Positions 12,733 to 23,500 of a DNA stretch of 64,000 bases are shown piece by piece. A program made the translations under genes and the position numbers. A model generated the notes under the pieces. It was not told where the DNA came from. It saw only the letters and a list, made by a program, of their open reading frames with translations, and ran no database searches. Within the stretch, counting starts at the first letter, position 1; the number at the start of each line of letters is the position of its first letter. Source of the DNA: Setophaga petechia (Eukaryota > Chordata > Aves > Passeriformes > Parulidae); the NCBI GenBank assembly GCA_024362935.1, contig JANCRA010000009.1:29783166-29847165 (forward strand), written 5' to 3'.

Positions 12733-15700
12733 CACTATCCTGCATTGCATGCAGTCCCCTACAGAAGGGGAGTGCAAAGGTGTTGCACAAACTATGAAAT
12801 CAGAATGGCGGGGCTTTGTAATCCCTATGTTTTTATGCTGCAGAAAAGGATTACATACAGCACAGGGAACAAATCTCCTATAGCCTCAGCACAGGAGATA
12901 GATCCCTGCTGGGGGATCTGATGCTACCATTGGCAAAAAGTGAAACTGCAGCACCCAGTGAAACCGATGGGAGTCTAGGGCATGAAAAATAAAAGAACTG
13001 TAGGACTTGCTCTGGAATATTCATTTAGAGCCCTTGACAACAGTGGGAATCCCTTCCTGGGTTCAGCTGTTCCAGACCAGACTGGAAACGCCAGCCAAAA
13101 AACAAAGCAAGGAGATGTTACTATTGCCCTTTATTCATTTAGACTTACTGTAATGTAAACAGATATGAAACCTGAGAAAGCAAAATCTCAGAGTGCACCT
13201 TGTGCTTTGAGGATGTTTAGAAATTGCCAGTCCTTTATAAATAGAATAGGCAGGAATTAGGGAGGGGAAAATCCCCTGAAGATATTTCCTGGTTCCTGGA
13301 AGAAACATGACTTACTCAACTTGGACCAGGTCCAGATGCACACTGTCCCCTCCACACGAGGCTTTGCTTTTGGTAATGCTTTGTATCTGTGTTTGCAATT
13401 TGAACTGGCAGCACCCTGAACAGCAGCAACAGGCACAAAGAAAAGGTTGTATGGTGCAGATGGTAGAAAGCCAGGCTTGGCTAGGGGGCTGCAGACAGTC
13501 TTGAGCACTGCATATGTGGGCCAAAGGAGGAGGAGGATTGACCAAGATGGCTTGGCAGCTTGGCCCTCAACCAGAGATAATAAGACATCCTCTATTTCTC
13601 TGCCACTTTTCAGCTTTTTGATGGAAAAACCCCAGCTTTTACGCAAAAACCATTTGTGGTCAGTCTGCAAAGTCAACTGCTCTTTACAAAAAATTGCTAT
13701 TCACTTATCAGCATGGTATTTCTGTGAAGTTCCTTTTTGGATATAATTTCCTCATGTTTGTGGTGCTGTAAATCTGGCTGCACACAAGGGCAGAAATATC
13801 CAAGCGTGTGGTTGCCAGAGTTCTTCCTCCAACATAGCACAAGATCTGCTAGGCCAGGTCGCACTAGCAACCACCAAGTTTAGTATTTTGTCTGAGACAT
13901 CAGGCAATACCATCTTCTCAAGAGGCAAATTCAGAATTCCATTAATGATTCAGTGCTGGCTAAGAGGGAGAAAAATTCCTTTCTCCCTAAATAAATCAAA
14001 TAGTCAGCACCCCAGACCTATTTCCATCAAATTCCAGTTTTACCTCTGCTTTGTTCTTCACACACACTTCCCCACTCACATGACGGCACACCTTTCCAAA
14101 TATTGGGTGAATTCTGTCTAATGGGAGCCCACATTCTTTAAGAGTCTACCAAATCCCTTGTCCTTGTCATGCCACATGCCACAAGGCACAGCCCATACCA
14201 ACCTACAGCCAGAAGCCAGGCATGTTCAGCTGCCCTGGGGAGAAATCAGGTGAGGGAATGGATACTCCTATTGTCTTGTTTACAATTCAAACAGGATTTA
14301 AGATGTTGCAGGACCTTCCAAATAAGTGAATGCAGTCATTTTATGAAGGTGATGTTGAGCAGGTCAATTGGACTTGTGAACAGCACAAAGCTTTGCAGGG
14401 AACAAAAATGCTTTGATAGCTTCAATGATGGTATAAGGGACTGTGTAAACCTATTCACACAGATTTTCCAGACAATCGCGAGCTCTTAAATGTTTACTGA
14501 AACCAGTGCCAGCTGTCGAAGCCCTATCCTACTGAAATCATGGCCTTCAGCCATTGCATCTCAGTTTCTCATTCATGAAAAGAAGTGGCAGAGCCTGTGC
14601 TGCTCATTCCTGGCCCTGGTAAAGGGCAAATTCTAAGGGACTGAAGGACTAAAAAGCAGGTCCTGAGACTTGTCCCACCTTTCCTTGGGCCGGTGTGACA
14701 TTTCTGCCAGCTGGTGTAGCTGGCTCTGACTGCCCTCTAGTGCAGGGATCAAACCTGATGAATAATTTAAAAGATGGGGTTAGGTATGAATGTGGTTGAA
14801 TGGTGAGTCAGCACTTGCTCAAGTGTCAGAGGTCTGTGGCTGGCAAGGAGACTCCCAAGTTGTGTTCCAGGTGGCACATTGACCATGAATATGAGGCTTC
14901 CAATATGCTTTAACACTGCAGAACAACAAGCTGTGTCTGTTTTTGCAAACAGAAATTCTCATGCAAATCACAGATAATTCAGTAAATTATCACCAAATCA
15001 GAAGCATCACATCATCATTTACATTTTAGAAGTGTCAGAAACAGCTTTTGGGGGTAATGTATCTAAGAGAATGCTTGGCTAGTTCAATACTCTGTCTCAC
15101 ATGTTGGTGATTGACTACTAAACCAATTCATGAATCTTCTCACCTTACAGGAGGTTTTATAACTTTTCCATAGAAGAAGACAATATAGTTTCAAACTACT
15201 GAAATCTATGAAAGCCCAAGAAAAAATCCTTTGTGCTACAGTAGAATCAATCACTCCAAATAATTTTAAATAATCTTGATTTTTCTCTCATTGCTTCAGG
15301 CTTTAGAGACGTTGTTAAGACAGAAAGCAGAGCAATCTCATAATTAGATTCAGCAACCTCCTGCAATTAGATACAGAAAGATAAAATTACATTACTTGAG
15401 AGAAAAGATCTACTTACAGTGGTTCCACATAGATATCTGAACTATTTGTCTTCTTCTGTACACCTGGTGTATTCTGTCTATAATTTTTATCATGAGATAA
15501 ATGAATTTGAATGAGCTGGGTCAGGATGACCCAGTTCCACTTGATAGCTTCCTGTTGAAAAGAGGTATTATAAGGAGATGAAGTTAATAATGGGTACGAT
15601 TCAGAAGAATGGCAGTGGACTATAAAGCTTTTTATCTTTTAAAAACTTTTGTGCCAGATTAGTTCACTCAGGATCATCCAGGACATGGCTTTTTTTCTGT

Positions 15701-16561
15701 GAGGGGCCAATATCTGGGCAAAATATGAGAAATGTTATAAATTTGTCCTCTAATCCATAATAGATAGAACTTACTTCAAAAGCATGGTGCTAAGGAAGCA
15801 CCATTTGACAGTCAGTGGTAGTAAGTGCCTTGGCTCTGTGGCTGCAGTTAACTCACATGAGATGTATCAATAGATCCTACGTGCCTCAAGCTCCCCAATA
15901 TTCACTGATACACCCACATATTTGCACAGCCTGCTGTCCATACCCAGATTTGGCTGTATGCCTGTGAAGCTTCTCACTCTTTCCACACATATCTATCCTA
16001 AACAAGTTAATTACCTGCAAACATTGCCATCTCATACCCATCCCTCTTTCCATCTCTTTTAATATATGTAAGTGGCATCTACCATGCTCTTACTTTACTA
16101 AAAATCGGCCCAAAGTAATGTGGCCAAAAGTGATTTTAATTTCAACAACTTAATTAGGTGACTGTACAATGTAAATTAATATCCTTCTCTGGTTCCTCGT
16201 GTAGAGTTATCCGCATAAAACCACATCATTATAATGTGTAGGTATCAATTCAAGGACAGACACCATGGCACAGAGTCTTATTATGGTCGGTGCTGGAAGA
16301 CATTGTTAGAAATTGTTATCACTGCTGCACCTATTCTGTGACTACTTAGAAGATTTTACCTTCAAAGGCACTTTCTAACCAACAATAAACACATCTGAGC
16401 AGCTCCTTCTGATCATCTGAGTAACTACTTCTTTTGATAGTAGTATTTGTACCAGTCCTGCTGGTGTATTGTGAGATTTCCACTAACTACAGTCAAATGA
16501 TCAGGCTTCAGCAGCAGACCCAGGAAGAGAATCCCAGATTCATAAATGTTTCTGGCACTAT
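12733..16561. other. Non-coding stretch, no gene seen
   Basis: Four overlapping open frames of 65-139 codons crowd 13257-13746 on both strands, which points to local stop depletion rather than a gene. Around 14521-14600 there is a faint MIR-like string (CAGTTTCTCAT), too weak to call. No other feature is recognised between the two copies of the 110-bp duplication. Confidence 0.6.
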
Positions 16562-16620
16562 ACAGCCAGATTTTCAACAGGAACAGGTTCAACAGCCAGA
16601 TTTAACAGCAGGAACATCTG
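16562..16620 (+). repeat. Two-copy tandem repeat, period 30 bp
   Basis: Two adjacent units both begin ACAGCCAGATTT and continue with a similar CAACAGGAAC / AACAGCAGGAAC string. The copies are imperfect. It is a minor tandem duplication with no inferred role. Confidence 0.75.
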
Positions 16621-17111
16621 CACACAGTACAAATTGTCAGTACCAAAGATGTGCTGACTGCTTCGTGTGAATTCCCACTGGCTGAATACATAGACACGGG
16701 GTGGAGGTGAATGTTTACCACTGGGGCAGCAAACTGATACCGACTGACAGCAGAAAAATAAGGATTTCTTTGAACAACTGTTTCTTAAAATGAATCTCAT
16801 GACAAACACACAGGTCTGGTTAAATCTTTGTAGAATTAGACTAAATGATTGATGAATAGCTGCTATTTTCAACCTTAGCTGGCTTATTTCCTCAGTTGCC
16901 TTGGGAAGAGTGTCAGTGTGCAAAATTATGTATACAGGCATACTTGCTCTTCCTCTCTCTTCCAGAGGTATGCACCTGCTGCAACTGCTTCTGCCATTGA
17001 GAAACCAGGCTCATTTCAGACTGGGCTTTTCCTCCTTATAAATGCAGTCATACAACAGCATAAATTCAGCAGCTGTTAACAATTCATTGTATTTGACAAC
17101 AGCTGGAGGAG
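16621..17111. other. Non-coding stretch, no gene seen
   Basis: A 127-codon minus frame (16558-16941) crosses this interval, but it lacks any recognisable domain and its end runs through the period-30 repeat. Nothing else is recognised before the second copy of the 110-bp duplication. Confidence 0.6.
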
Positions 17112-17221
17112 AAAGAGCATCTAAAAGATCAAACCACCAAACATTTTATCCTCCTTAATGTAACAGGTAAACACACTGTAAATGGAGTTGGTGAAGTTGG
17201 AGCAGACCAGCTTGCATGCCT
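17112..17221 (+). repeat. Local duplication, copy 2
   Basis: This is the direct-orientation partner of 12622-12732, with the same boundaries and about 97% identity. The forward frame open in copy 1 is also open here. Two of the three differences change the encoded residue, so there is no sign of coding constraint. Flanking bases differ completely from those of copy 1. Confidence 0.9.
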
Positions 17222-18477
17222 GAGAGCACAGTCTTGAGTGCACCACTGATCACAGCTGACCAAGTCTCCCTTAAGACCTCCTTCAATGTTTTATTTCCAC
17301 ACTTCCCTACAGGGACGCTGCCTAAGAAGTATGCATAAATTTCATGCCAAAATGTCTCTATCTAGCTTCAAATCAGTCATGGAAAAAACTCACACTGGCC
17401 TCAGCAGAGTTTGCACAAGCCATTCATATATCCTAACCTACTGCTGATTGTTGTTTGTGTCCCTAAATGACCCAGATGTCCCAGATGATAGCACATGAAC
17501 AGTGTATCATATGAATCATAGCATGGAGCAATAATTTGACTGTTCATAAACTATCTGGAACTAGTAACTAGGAATGCAGAGATAAGCACAGCACACAGTA
17601 CTTTCACAAGGGTGTAAGGGAGTTCCATGGACAAATGGGTACTGACCCCTCTCCTTTAGGCTCTGTTGAAAATTCCACGGCCTGTGAACCCCAGTCTGAT
17701 CCCCTTTGCTCTCAGAAACCAGATATTGCTCTTCTAAAGTCAGCACAGAGCTATGGAATAGCTCAAGCAGAGGAATAAATTAATATTATGTATTTTCTCA
17801 GTTACATGTTCTTATGCAGCAGTAAATGAAAGCTTGAAGAGACTTAGGTTTAGTGAAAAGGGAGCAAGATGACTGAAACTTATTGTAAGGCCAGAGCATG
17901 AACACAGGCTGTTACTCCAGGCAGCCAATGGTAGCTTCTCCCTGAGCTACCCTGCAGTAACATCTGCATTTGTCTAGATACGGGCAAGGAAATGGTCTTC
18001 TATCATTACTATTTCAGAACAATACAACTAACAAGACACAACTGTTGTCCAATTGTAATTACTATTTTATAACACTGTGTAAGATGAAAGTTCCCCCCAC
18101 CCCCCTCCTTCCCTAATATCATATTTAAGATTGAGGTTTTGTGAATCAGATAACCTTAAATTCAGTTTTCAAAGCAATATTAACCCTGCCCACCAGGGCT
18201 AGTCAGACAGCAGAATGTGCCAGACTAAAATTCTAGCTAATAATTTGATGGAGTAATTTTGTCTTGCCTTTCACTTTAGGAATACACGCACAAAAGCCAG
18301 TGGGAACACAAAAGCAGAACTCAAAGGAGAATTCTCTAATACAACTGTTTGAAAAGCTTGATTTATACCACTGATTAACTCACAGTTATTCTTTACATGC
18401 CCAGTTCAAGTTCTTTCCATCAAATACCTAAATATCTCCTTTAGGTATTCAGTATATAATTGCTTCCCTATAACAGC
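17222..18477. other. Non-coding stretch, no gene seen
   Basis: There are only short open frames. A C-rich run occurs at about 18093-18110. No transposable element is recognised. Confidence 0.65.
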
Positions 18478-18522
18478 AGGCAGTTCTAGCAGTCCTACAG
18501 TTCCAGCAGTCTAGCAGTTCTT
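18478..18522 (+). repeat. Degenerate CAGTTCTAG minisatellite
   Basis: Variants of CAGTTCTAG / CAGTCCTA / CAGTTCCAG are repeated four to five times. It is a small decayed tandem repeat. Confidence 0.6.
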
Positions 18523-21500
18523 ACTCCTCTGTGTTTTAATCACTTAACCATCACTGGGATCTTTAATATAGAACACTGTGGTTTTAAAGATGTCTCAGTC
18601 ACATTGTAGGTACAGTGCAAGCATGCTGTGAGGTTGAACAGCATAGTCACAAATCCTCCCCAGTCCTCTGCTGGGCTGGGAAATGTGCTACCAAAATCCG
18701 TGCTACTTATTGTCCTGAAACTGTCCTGGAGTTCCACCTCCTCCAATATCTTGTAACTAAAAATGGAGCTCTTGCCTCACCCCAAAGAGGTTGCTAATTA
18801 AAATCAGTATTTTTAGACTATAGGTATACTCAGATACACTGCAATTGATACTATAAATATTTTGGGGTTTTATTTTCTTATACAGTTAGTCTTTTAAAAA
18901 AGGACAGAAATTTCACCTTCACGGTAATGACAGCCCAACTTATGAAAATATATACTGGATATAAAACAGAGGAAAGAATAAATCAAATGACATTCAATGA
19001 CTTCAGTAGCTAGCTTTTCAACTACATTAGTGGGTGATGGCAGAAACAACAAACAACTGCAAAGCAGCAACTGAGCAGCTGAATTTACTGCATCAGCTCC
19101 AACTACATTTTAAACATAATTTTATTTTCTCACTTTTTCCTTCTATTTTTATTTTTCCTCCAAGCAAAGAAAGCATTTGTTGCAATTTCAGCCAAGGCTA
19201 GAGAGAAACTTCAGGGAAGAGAAGATGAGAGTGTTTGCAATTTCATCAAGTTCCTAATAGCTCAAGTGAGAAACATATCTATAACACCAGTGCTCTGGGT
19301 TTTCTCATAGACTGAGACATCATGGGAAATTTCCTGTTCCCTCATGGGTCTGCACAACACCTGCTCACCACCTCTTCACATATCCTGATGTTGTGTATCG
19401 GATGTACAAGGTACAGAATGCACATGTGAGTTATCTTCTGACTTGGAAAGGAATCTGAAAGGACTACAGAAGGCTACAAAAAAAGCTAAAATGCTGAAAA
19501 TCAATGGAAGAGGAAAATCACACTACTTCACCATTTCTAAAACTCATAGCTTAACATGGCAAATGGGAAAATGTTCTCTTTGCTGCACTGTCCAATACAT
19601 TGCTTGCATTACTGGCCGACACAGCTGTATGATACCCAGATATTTTCTTGATGCTGATGCATTCACTTTCGTAAGACTTCTTACAGAAAAAGGCTACAGC
19701 TGTTGAAAGTGTTTCATAGATGGATGATGGATCACTTGATAGCTAAGAACTGAATACAGGTCTTTGAAACCTTGACTAATGATTAAATATTGCACCCTCC
19801 TTCCCTTTCCATCCACAGGGTGCAGTTATCAAGTATCCACTCTGACTGAGAGTAGCCCAAGTAATGAAGCAGGATTTTGATCTGTGTACTTCTGCTTTTT
19901 TTGTTGCCCTAAACTCATCAAATATCAAAATAAACTTGAGTAAGAAGGGTTCGCGGGGTGGACAATTTTAATGCAGAACATTTGACACTGGAAGTAATTT
20001 CCTGCAATCGACCTTGCTTGTAAGCATTGCATTCAGTGAGGTTTTGTGTGACCTCCAGGAAGGTTGACCTGCTCTCTAAAGACAAAAGATGCAGTAAAGA
20101 GAACTAAAGAAGAAAATAATTTGAAATTCACAATAATCAATTAAGATGCCCTTGATAGTCATTCTAAGCAGCCAGAAGTGCATTTTGCTTTACTGGACTT
20201 TTGCAGAGAAGATAGGTGCTTTTATAGGGAAGAAAGCATAAATATTTCAGATTATAAGCTGCTTACATTGTAGACTTCAATTTTCCTAGTGCAAACAAGA
20301 AAGTTGCTCTCAACCTTTAGCTTTTGTCTGTTATTTAGAAATATGTAAGCCCTGGACAGGAGCACATCTGGTCTCATTATAGGGAAGAATCTGAGGGTTG
20401 CTACAGTCAAACACAGCGATTTGCTGTGGGAGAGTTAAGCTGAATTCCTTTTGCTGTATATAGGTTACTGAACTACACAGGTCTTTGTTATTCTATATAA
20501 AACTAGAATAATGTACAGTTATCTGCACTCAGACTAATACATAACATTGTTTTAAAGTTACATGGGCTAGAAAAGAGATTTGGATAAACTTAGTAGCCTT
20601 ACTGTAAACTGGTTACAACTTTGCTGGAGTATTGCAGGTTTAATGGAGACAAAGTTTAGTGACTATTTAGTGAGTTAATGTAATTGTAGGTCCTGTGAAA
20701 GGTGAAGAGACATCATGGTGAAGCCACACTGAAACTATTTGTCCACCAGACAGGGAAACTGGCAATCAGGCAGCCAAAGCTTCCCTTTCAGAATACCAGC
20801 CCCTGTGGCAGCTGAATTATCTATTTGGAGAGCTCTACCCCACCTACTCACTTGATCTTTTCCCCCTCTTCTGCCAGGTCCTTGGGAGACACTATTTTGG
20901 GACACTATTGTTTTGCCAGGGCAGCCATCTCTGTGACCTCTATTTGTAGAAGATATCCTGCCCTGCACTCCTAGAAGAAGGTGCAGGTACTGATGAGGAA
21001 CTCCCTTGCTTTCACAGCTGCCTAGAAAAATGTTTTCTGAATTTTATTTGGAATTAGGCATATAAAATCATCATAATCTAGGAATATGCTGATACTCATA
21101 CTCCACTATCAATTTACACTCCACTAGAGCGGAGCTCAAGCCCAAGTCCACATACAGTACAGAAAGGTACTGTACACCTCTACACAGTCAGCCCACCTAG
21201 CCCCATAAAAGTTGTTTTGGCTCAGAAGATGTGAGAAAATCCAGAATCATTTGTGTTTGCTTGGGAAGCCAGGGGACTAGACCAAAAATGCTAAGTCTAT
21301 CTATGTAACTTTTAACCTGAAATCCACTCCCATGTGAATTACTAAAGTTATTATATATATTGTTGCCAATAAAGAATTCCACAGCCATGTCTGCTGAGAA
21401 ACTAGAAAAAAAAAGAAAATTATCCCACCTTCAGGACAGTCTCCTCCAGCTCCTTAGAGCTAGCAGGTGTGGCAGAAGCCAGTAGAAAGGACATAACCAG

Positions 21501-22629
21501 CTTGTTACAGACTCAAATCTAGTCTTAGTCTAGGATATAAATTTCATCCCCTAATGACTATAATGCAGCCTTTTGGAGCTAGTTGGTATGATAAACATAT
21601 TCTGCTCAAGTAGTTCCAAGCCACTGTATTCTTCTACAGGTATAACTGTTTCAGTTGGAAGTGTGTTCTCTCTTCCCCCCCCAACCCCGGCCGCCACATA
21701 CTGAAATGGTTGTATTGGCATCATACACCTTTATACAAATATAATCTTCATTCACAATGGAGATCACAGACCTTTAACTCCAGGATGTTTAAAGCCTCTG
21801 CAATTTCTCTGTGTAGACAAACCACGTAATTTCCAACACTTGGAGATTCATCCATCAGAGTTCTTGTGATTTGGCTTGTCACAGTTTTGGAGAGCTTCCC
21901 AAGACCTGCCGTCATGAAATACTGTCTCAATATCCAGGATCCTCTCCTACAGTCCCACTTCAGAAAAGCAGCCAGAAGTTACACATAGGTGCCCCTGGCC
22001 TTCAAAGCATACAGCCCTTTTGCTTCTCTTCCACAAAGCTGACCTGTACTTGCTCTAGCTATTCTCTCCCTCTCTTCTTTCACTGAGGAGTTTGCTCTGC
22101 TCAGCCTGATGTTCCTGGGTCATAATCCATGTCTTAATATCCATCTCTGCAAGTTAAATGGCAGAAAGAAAAGACACCACTCTTAATAACACTTCTTGGC
22201 AAAAAAAGATCCAACACTCTGCCCTTCCATGATCCTCTTATACGCTTGCGTCTTCTGTGTCATGAGAAGCTGGAACACATTGCATCAGGCTTCAAAGATC
22301 AGACTGCTTGTGGAAGATGCTAAAATATCCTCTCAGCAGAGAGAGAATTACCCTAATTTGCAGTGCTGTTCATTATTTTGGAAAAGACAGTGAGTTCAGT
22401 CCCAATAGCTCAAAATCACTCCCACAAGCTCTGATCCTATAATCCTGGCCCTACAAGTAGCACTTTTCCTGCCTCTGTGTACTGAGGAATCCTTTCCACA
22501 GCCTCAAGGAGGGGCTTGGCTGGGACAAATACTGAAAGCAGGTGGGCAGTCAATGACTTGAGCTCAGAAGCATCACATTGAGATGCTCCTTCACTTTTCA
22601 TCTGGGACTTAACTTATGAACTTTCCTTA
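18523..22629. other. Non-coding stretch, no gene seen
   Basis: The longest open frame is 87 codons at 19443-19706 (+), with no known motif. A C8 run lies near 21675. No repeat family is recognised in this 4 kb, which ends at the left target duplication of the LTR. Confidence 0.65.
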
Positions 22630-22635
22630 CTTAAC
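22630..22635. repeat. Left target-site duplication of solo LTR (CTTAAC)
   Basis: CTTAAC immediately precedes the TG of the LTR and is repeated exactly at 23291-23296 after its terminal CA. A 6-bp duplication is typical of alpha/beta-type (ERVK-like) retroviral integrases. Gamma-type elements usually leave 4 bp and ERVL-type 5 bp. Confidence 0.85.
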
Positions 22636-23290
22636 TGTTGTAGTGTGTTTTTATACTTTGTAATACTTTGAAGTAGTTTCATTTTGTATCTCCGTACTTT
22701 CCCCAAATGGTTTATCCCAGATTGTACCCCCCTTCCTTTAACTGCATAATCCTCTCCCTGGATGAGATCATCCCCAAATCCCCCACCCTAGCTCTCTGTC
22801 AATCACTCAGCATCCCATCACCTCCATCTAGAAGCTTCCGTCCAGGTTGTCGAGTGATTAGCCAGAGGCCAGGGGTCAGCCCCCCAAGCCTTGCCCCATA
22901 TGCTGTCCTAAATGTCTATCCCCCAGTACGCATCGCTTAGGGTCACTTATTGGTTAGTAAAATGTTATCTACTTTCGGTTTCCACCTCCCTTTAAATGTA
23001 ACCTTGGCACATCTCCCGAGGCTCTCAGCAGGAGGCCCCCTAAGGCGTAGGAGCTCCCCAGAGCCCCTGAATTAGATTAACCCCTGCTAAGAGTCGGCCC
23101 TTTATCTTCTACCGATGTCTCTGATGTCTCTTCTACTGCAAAGGTGACCAGCCTAGGTGCCCTCAGTACCCTCGGGGCACAGGAGAGTGTCTCCCCGCTG
23201 TCGGCTGTGTTGGGGCTGCCCCGCGCTCCAGTGTCTGCCGACTCAGGACTGGCTGGGGGTTCCTGAGAGGCTCACAGAGAGACAGAGACA
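22636..23290 (+). mobile_element. Solo endogenous retrovirus LTR (ERVK-like, 655 bp)
   Basis: The segment starts TGTTGTAGTG and ends AGAGACA, giving canonical TG...CA termini flanked by a perfect 6-bp repeat. Its left part is AT-rich. Its right part is much richer in GC and CpG than the surrounding DNA, consistent with U3 followed by R/U5. A TTTAAAT string near 22993 could be a degenerate TATA box, and GAATTAGATTAA near 23068 could be a decayed poly(A) signal; both are inferences. No internal gag/pol/env sequence is present, so it probably arose by recombination between two LTRs of a former provirus. Orientation follows the U3-then-U5 composition. It resembles LTRs I associate with songbird genomes; the subfamily name is unknown. 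Confidence 0.85.
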
Positions 23291-23296
23291 CTTAAC
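23291..23296. repeat. Right target-site duplication of solo LTR (CTTAAC)
   Basis: This is an exact match to 22630-22635, directly after the terminal CA of the LTR. Confidence 0.85.
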
Positions 23297-23454
23297 TGCT
23301 ACAAGATGACAGCAACAAGGATAGTGTGAGCTGAACAATTCCAAAGACAGGAAAACATCTCTCTGCATCACCTCAGATGATTACAGAAAAGACCTAGAAA
23401 TAAATAAAACCCCACCTTTTTTTGATTCCTGGGGAAAAACTTACATTTCTAGTG

Positions 23455-23460
<6 letters not shown>

Positions 23461-23500
<40 letters not shown>
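23461..23500 (+). repeat. Poly(T) run of 40
   Basis: An uninterrupted run of 40 T lies about 170 bp downstream of the LTR. Read on the minus strand it is an A40 run. The sequence before it on that strand lacks an AATAAA signal and a recognisable transcript, so I do not call a processed pseudogene. It is a long mononucleotide microsatellite whose exact length is likely to vary or be mis-assembled. Confidence 0.95.

Noticed and set aside
13257..13746. Cluster of overlapping open frames up to 139 codons
   Set aside because: Several frames on both strands overlap, which reflects local lack of stops rather than a gene; no motif in any of them.
14521..14600. Possible MIR relic (CATCTCAGTTTCTCATTCATGAAAA and GTGGCAGAGCC)
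   Set aside because: The blocks are out of the normal MIR order and too short to separate from chance.
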